Position numbers and translations under genes: made by a program. This document shows, one piece after another, positions 50,093 through 51,955 of a stretch of DNA of 51,955 nt. The DNA comes from CBIFWW01 sp966186435 (lineage in GTDB: Bacteria > Pseudomonadota > Gammaproteobacteria > Enterobacterales > Enterobacteriaceae): positions 1 through 51,955 of the forward strand of contig CBIFWW010000005.1 of the NCBI GenBank assembly GCA_966186435.1, read 5' to 3'. Under the pieces are notes generated by a model that saw only the letters and a program-made list of their open reading frames with translations, did no database searches and had not been told where the DNA came from. Numbering within the stretch: the stretch's first letter is position 1; every line of letters starts with the position of its first letter.

Positions 50093-50806
50093 TTACAAAG
50101 GGTTCTTTTTATTGCGGATCAGATTCAGGCTTTCTACCGCGATTGAGAAGAACATAGCGAAATAGATATACCCCTTAGGTACATGGATATCGAAACTTTC
50201 CAGCATCAGGGTAAAACCCACCAGGATCAAAAACGACAGCGCCAGCATTTTTACCGATGGGTGGCGCTCGACAAAATCCCCGATGGATTTGGCGGCAAAC
50301 ATCATGACTCCTACGGCGATAACCACGGCGGCCATCATGATAAACAGGTGATCTGACAGGCCCACGGCGGTAATTACTGAATCAAGGCTGAAGATAATAT
50401 CCAGCACCATGATCTGTAAAATTGCCCCCCAGAAGGAGTTCACTTTGGTAGTGATCCCTTCTTCATCGCCTTCAATTGATTCATGAATCTCTTTACAGGC
50501 CTTCCAGATCAAGAACAGGCCACCGGCCAACAAAATTAAGTCACGGGCGGAAATCCCTTTATCCATCACAGTAAATAGAGGGTTGGTTAAACGAGTTATC
50601 CAGGAAATGGAGGCCAGTAATGAAAGGCGCATAATCATCGCCCCACCTAAACCGAGGCGGCGAGCTTTAGCTTGCTGGGCCTTAGGGAGTTTGGCGACAA
50701 CCAGAGATAGAAAAATTATATTATCGATGCCGAGTACAATCTCAAGCAATGTTAATGTCCCCAGCGCCAGCCAGGCGTTAGGGTCAGTAATCCAGGCGAA
50801 TAACAT
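50093..50806 (-). CDS. ygdQ: TerC-family membrane protein YgdQ
   Basis: This 237-residue protein has seven predicted membrane helices and the intramembrane Asp motifs of TerC proteins: EIVLGIDNIIFLSLVVAKLP near the N-terminus and VLDIIFSLDSVITAVGLSDH in the middle. Such proteins are linked to metal (manganese/calcium) handling. E. coli YgdQ matches it and is likewise next to mutH. Its exact substrate is unknown. Confidence 0.94.
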   Translation of the reverse strand: MLFAWITDPNAWLALGTLTLLEIVLGIDNIIFLSLVVAKLPKAQQAKARRLGLGGAMIMRLSLLASISWITRLTNPLFTVMDKGISARDLILLAGGLFLIWKACKEIHESIEGDEEGITTKVNSFWGAILQIMVLDIIFSLDSVITAVGLSDHLFIMMAAVVIAVGVMMFAAKSIGDFVERHPSVKMLALSFLILVGFTLMLESFDIHVPKGYIYFAMFFSIAVESLNLIRNKKNPL

Positions 50807-50872
50807 CTAAAATCCTGCGGGAGTAAAAAGCTAATTATATGCCTAACCCAGCGGGCGAAACAGAGTAAATAT

Positions 50873-51568
50873 TTAGCCCGCGTGAGTCAGGAAGTGGCGG
50901 GCCAAAAGTGCGCGGGTAAAATTCTTTTTCAAATAAAAACCCCGGGGCAGGGTAAGGATCGGCTCACCGCGCTCGCCAACGGCGTCCGTCAGCACCTTAC
51001 TGTTGGCCGCCTTAGGCCGCAGCTGCATATATTCGCCGTGGCGGGCGGTAATGCGTTCCACCTGGCCCAGCACGATCAAATCCATCAGCTCCTCCCAATC
51101 CAGCTGCAACTGGCGATCCTCTTCTTGTGAAGGGCTCCATAATAGCGGGCTACCCACCCGCCGTTGAGCCAGCGGTATCGTCCGCTCACCCTCAACCGGC
51201 ACCCACAGCACCCGCTTTAGCTTGTGGCGCACGTGGCTGGTTTCCCAGGTTACGCCGGTATTGCCCGTCAGCGGGGCCACGCACACGAAGGTGGTTTCAA
51301 GTGGCTTACCCTGACTATCAATGGGGATGGTTTTTAGCTCCACCCCAATGGCGGCGAAATCCTGCTCAGGCTTACTCCCGGCGCTGGCACCCAACCAACG
51401 TTCCAACAACATGCCAATCCAACCTTTATCCCGGCGTAAATCCGGCGGGGTTTCCAGACCGGCAAAGGCGGCTAACTCGCCTAATGAATACCCGGCCAAC
51501 TGATGGGCTTGATCAAGCAATTGGCGTTCGTTTTCAGGAGGATGAGCCAATGGCTGAAGTAAAGGCAT
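50873..51568 (-). CDS. mutH: DNA mismatch repair endonuclease MutH
   Basis: This 231-residue endonuclease nicks the unmethylated strand at hemimethylated GATC sites when activated by MutS-MutL. The PD-(D/E)xK type centre appears as EQDFAAIGVELKTIPID (Asp, Glu, Lys). Also typical are RDKGWIGMLLERWLGASAGS, TWETSHVRHKLKRVLWVPVE and LTLPRGFYLKKNFTRALLAR. Its presence implies Dam methylation in this organism. Confidence 0.97.
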   Translation of the reverse strand: MPLLQPLAHPPENERQLLDQAHQLAGYSLGELAAFAGLETPPDLRRDKGWIGMLLERWLGASAGSKPEQDFAAIGVELKTIPIDSQGKPLETTFVCVAPLTGNTGVTWETSHVRHKLKRVLWVPVEGERTIPLAQRRVGSPLLWSPSQEEDRQLQLDWEELMDLIVLGQVERITARHGEYMQLRPKAANSKVLTDAVGERGEPILTLPRGFYLKKNFTRALLARHFLTHAG

Positions 51569-51759
51569 AAGGTAGCGACCATGTGGTTAAAAAATGAGCG
51601 GTAGTTATCCCGCCAGGTTATCCCGAGAAGAGAGGGGGAACCGTGTTATACAATCAGATGATTTTAATCGATTTTTATCCGATATATCCCAGAGCTTACG
51701 ATGTTTAAAACCGGTTGTCCCCATCTGGTCACTGGCAATGAACAGGATCTTACACCAGT

Positions 51760-51768
51760 TTATCCACA
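51760..51768 (+). promoter_or_regulatory. DnaA box
   Basis: TTATCCACA is an exact high-affinity DnaA box. A second exact box lies 111 bases further on, in the opposite direction. Confidence 0.55.
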
Positions 51769-51878
51769 GAAAAATGGGATAACTGCGAAAAACCCTGACT
51801 ACTGGTTCTATTTACAGCCTTGACTACCGGGGATTTTCGGTTTTATGACAGAATTGTGGCTAACTTAGTGGCACAATC

Positions 51879-51887
51879 TGTGGATAA
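51879..51887 (-). promoter_or_regulatory. DnaA box, opposite orientation
   Basis: TGTGGATAA is the reverse complement of the exact box TTATCCACA. With the box at 51760 it forms an inverted pair in an AT-rich gap beside mutH. Confidence 0.55.
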
Positions 51888-51955
51888 AAACGGCGCTGGT
51901 TAAAAAGTGTTCTTGTTGGCTGATCTGTTTGTGATGGATGTCACGCAGTGCTTAA

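Larger units (their letters stand above)
51569..51955. other. Intergenic end region upstream of mutH
   Basis: About 390 bases to the window edge hold no convincing gene; the plus-strand frame 51594-51782 lacks family signal. In E. coli the divergent neighbour of mutH is rppH, whose start would lie beyond the edge. Two consensus DnaA boxes lie here. Confidence 0.45.

Noticed and set aside
51594..51782. 62-codon plus-strand frame near the right edge
   Set aside because: Serine/arginine-rich sequence without a domain; it covers a DnaA box region and has no ribosome site.
1..51955. CRISPR arrays, rRNA genes, intact insertion sequences or prophage
   Set aside because: No regular spaced repeats, rRNA stretches, transposase, integrase or structural phage genes were seen in the window.

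Overview
This window is a chromosomal segment from a member of the order Enterobacterales. The evidence is a long run of genes in the order found near 62-65 min of the Escherichia coli chromosome: bglA, yqfA, ygfZ, sdhE-ygfX, fldB, xerD-dsbC-recJ-prfB-lysS and actS (ygeR), then a glyU-type tRNA-Gly, and later yqeF, ygeA, lysR/lysA, galR, an Omr small RNA, aas-lplT, tas, ygdR, ygdQ and mutH. Non-core content (TRAP transporter, lpxO, copper module, wza-wzb-wzc, single Omr copy, GC-rich coding style) points to a genus outside Escherichia/Salmonella, possibly a Yersiniaceae- or Hafniaceae-like lineage. The genus cannot be fixed by eye.

Left part (1-14.9 kb), accessory: a TRAP transporter (large permease cut by the window edge), a small conserved protein, a decayed lapD remnant, a small ribbon-helix-helix-like protein, glutathionyl reductase yghU, an unnamed OmpR-type two-component system, lipid A hydroxylase lpxO, remnants of a ygaVP-like pair, periplasmic asparaginase ansB, tri-heme cytochrome c peroxidase yhjA with an FNR-like site, then bglA with a divergently unrelated but adjacent MurR/RpiR-type regulator, and a decayed HD-domain phosphohydrolase gene.

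Middle core (15.3-25.8 kb): yqfA and ygfZ converge on a shared terminator. sdhE-ygfX and the xerD-dsbC-recJ-prfB-lysS block follow. prfB carries the autoregulatory +1 frameshift. After actS comes tRNA-Gly(CCC).

Island next to the tRNA (25.8-28.6 kb): a PAAR-like protein, a PAAR / S-type-pyocin / HNH-DNase toxin of type VI secretion type, and two tandem Im-type immunity genes. No vgrG, hcp or tss gene is visible, so this looks like an orphan effector cassette. It is the strongest candidate for a notable accessory system here.

Copper/redox and envelope block (28.7-37.4 kb): cusRS with CusR boxes before cusR and before a periplasmic DUF305 gene, facing an operon of a periplasmic peroxiredoxin and a shortened DsbD-like protein. 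No copper pump genes are present. Next is an orphan wza-wzb-wzc operon without glycosyltransferases, preceded by a perfect 14-bp inverted repeat and flanked by two gene remnants (LysR-type and VOC).

Right core (38-52 kb): yqeF, ygeA, lysR/lysA, an extra AscG-like LacI regulator, galR with gal operators, Omr sRNA with an upstream OmpR-like site, aas-lplT, tas, ygdR, ygdQ, mutH, and an intergenic end region with two consensus DnaA boxes. A recurring theme is gene decay: five separate remnants, at least two made by internal deletion, sit between intact genes.
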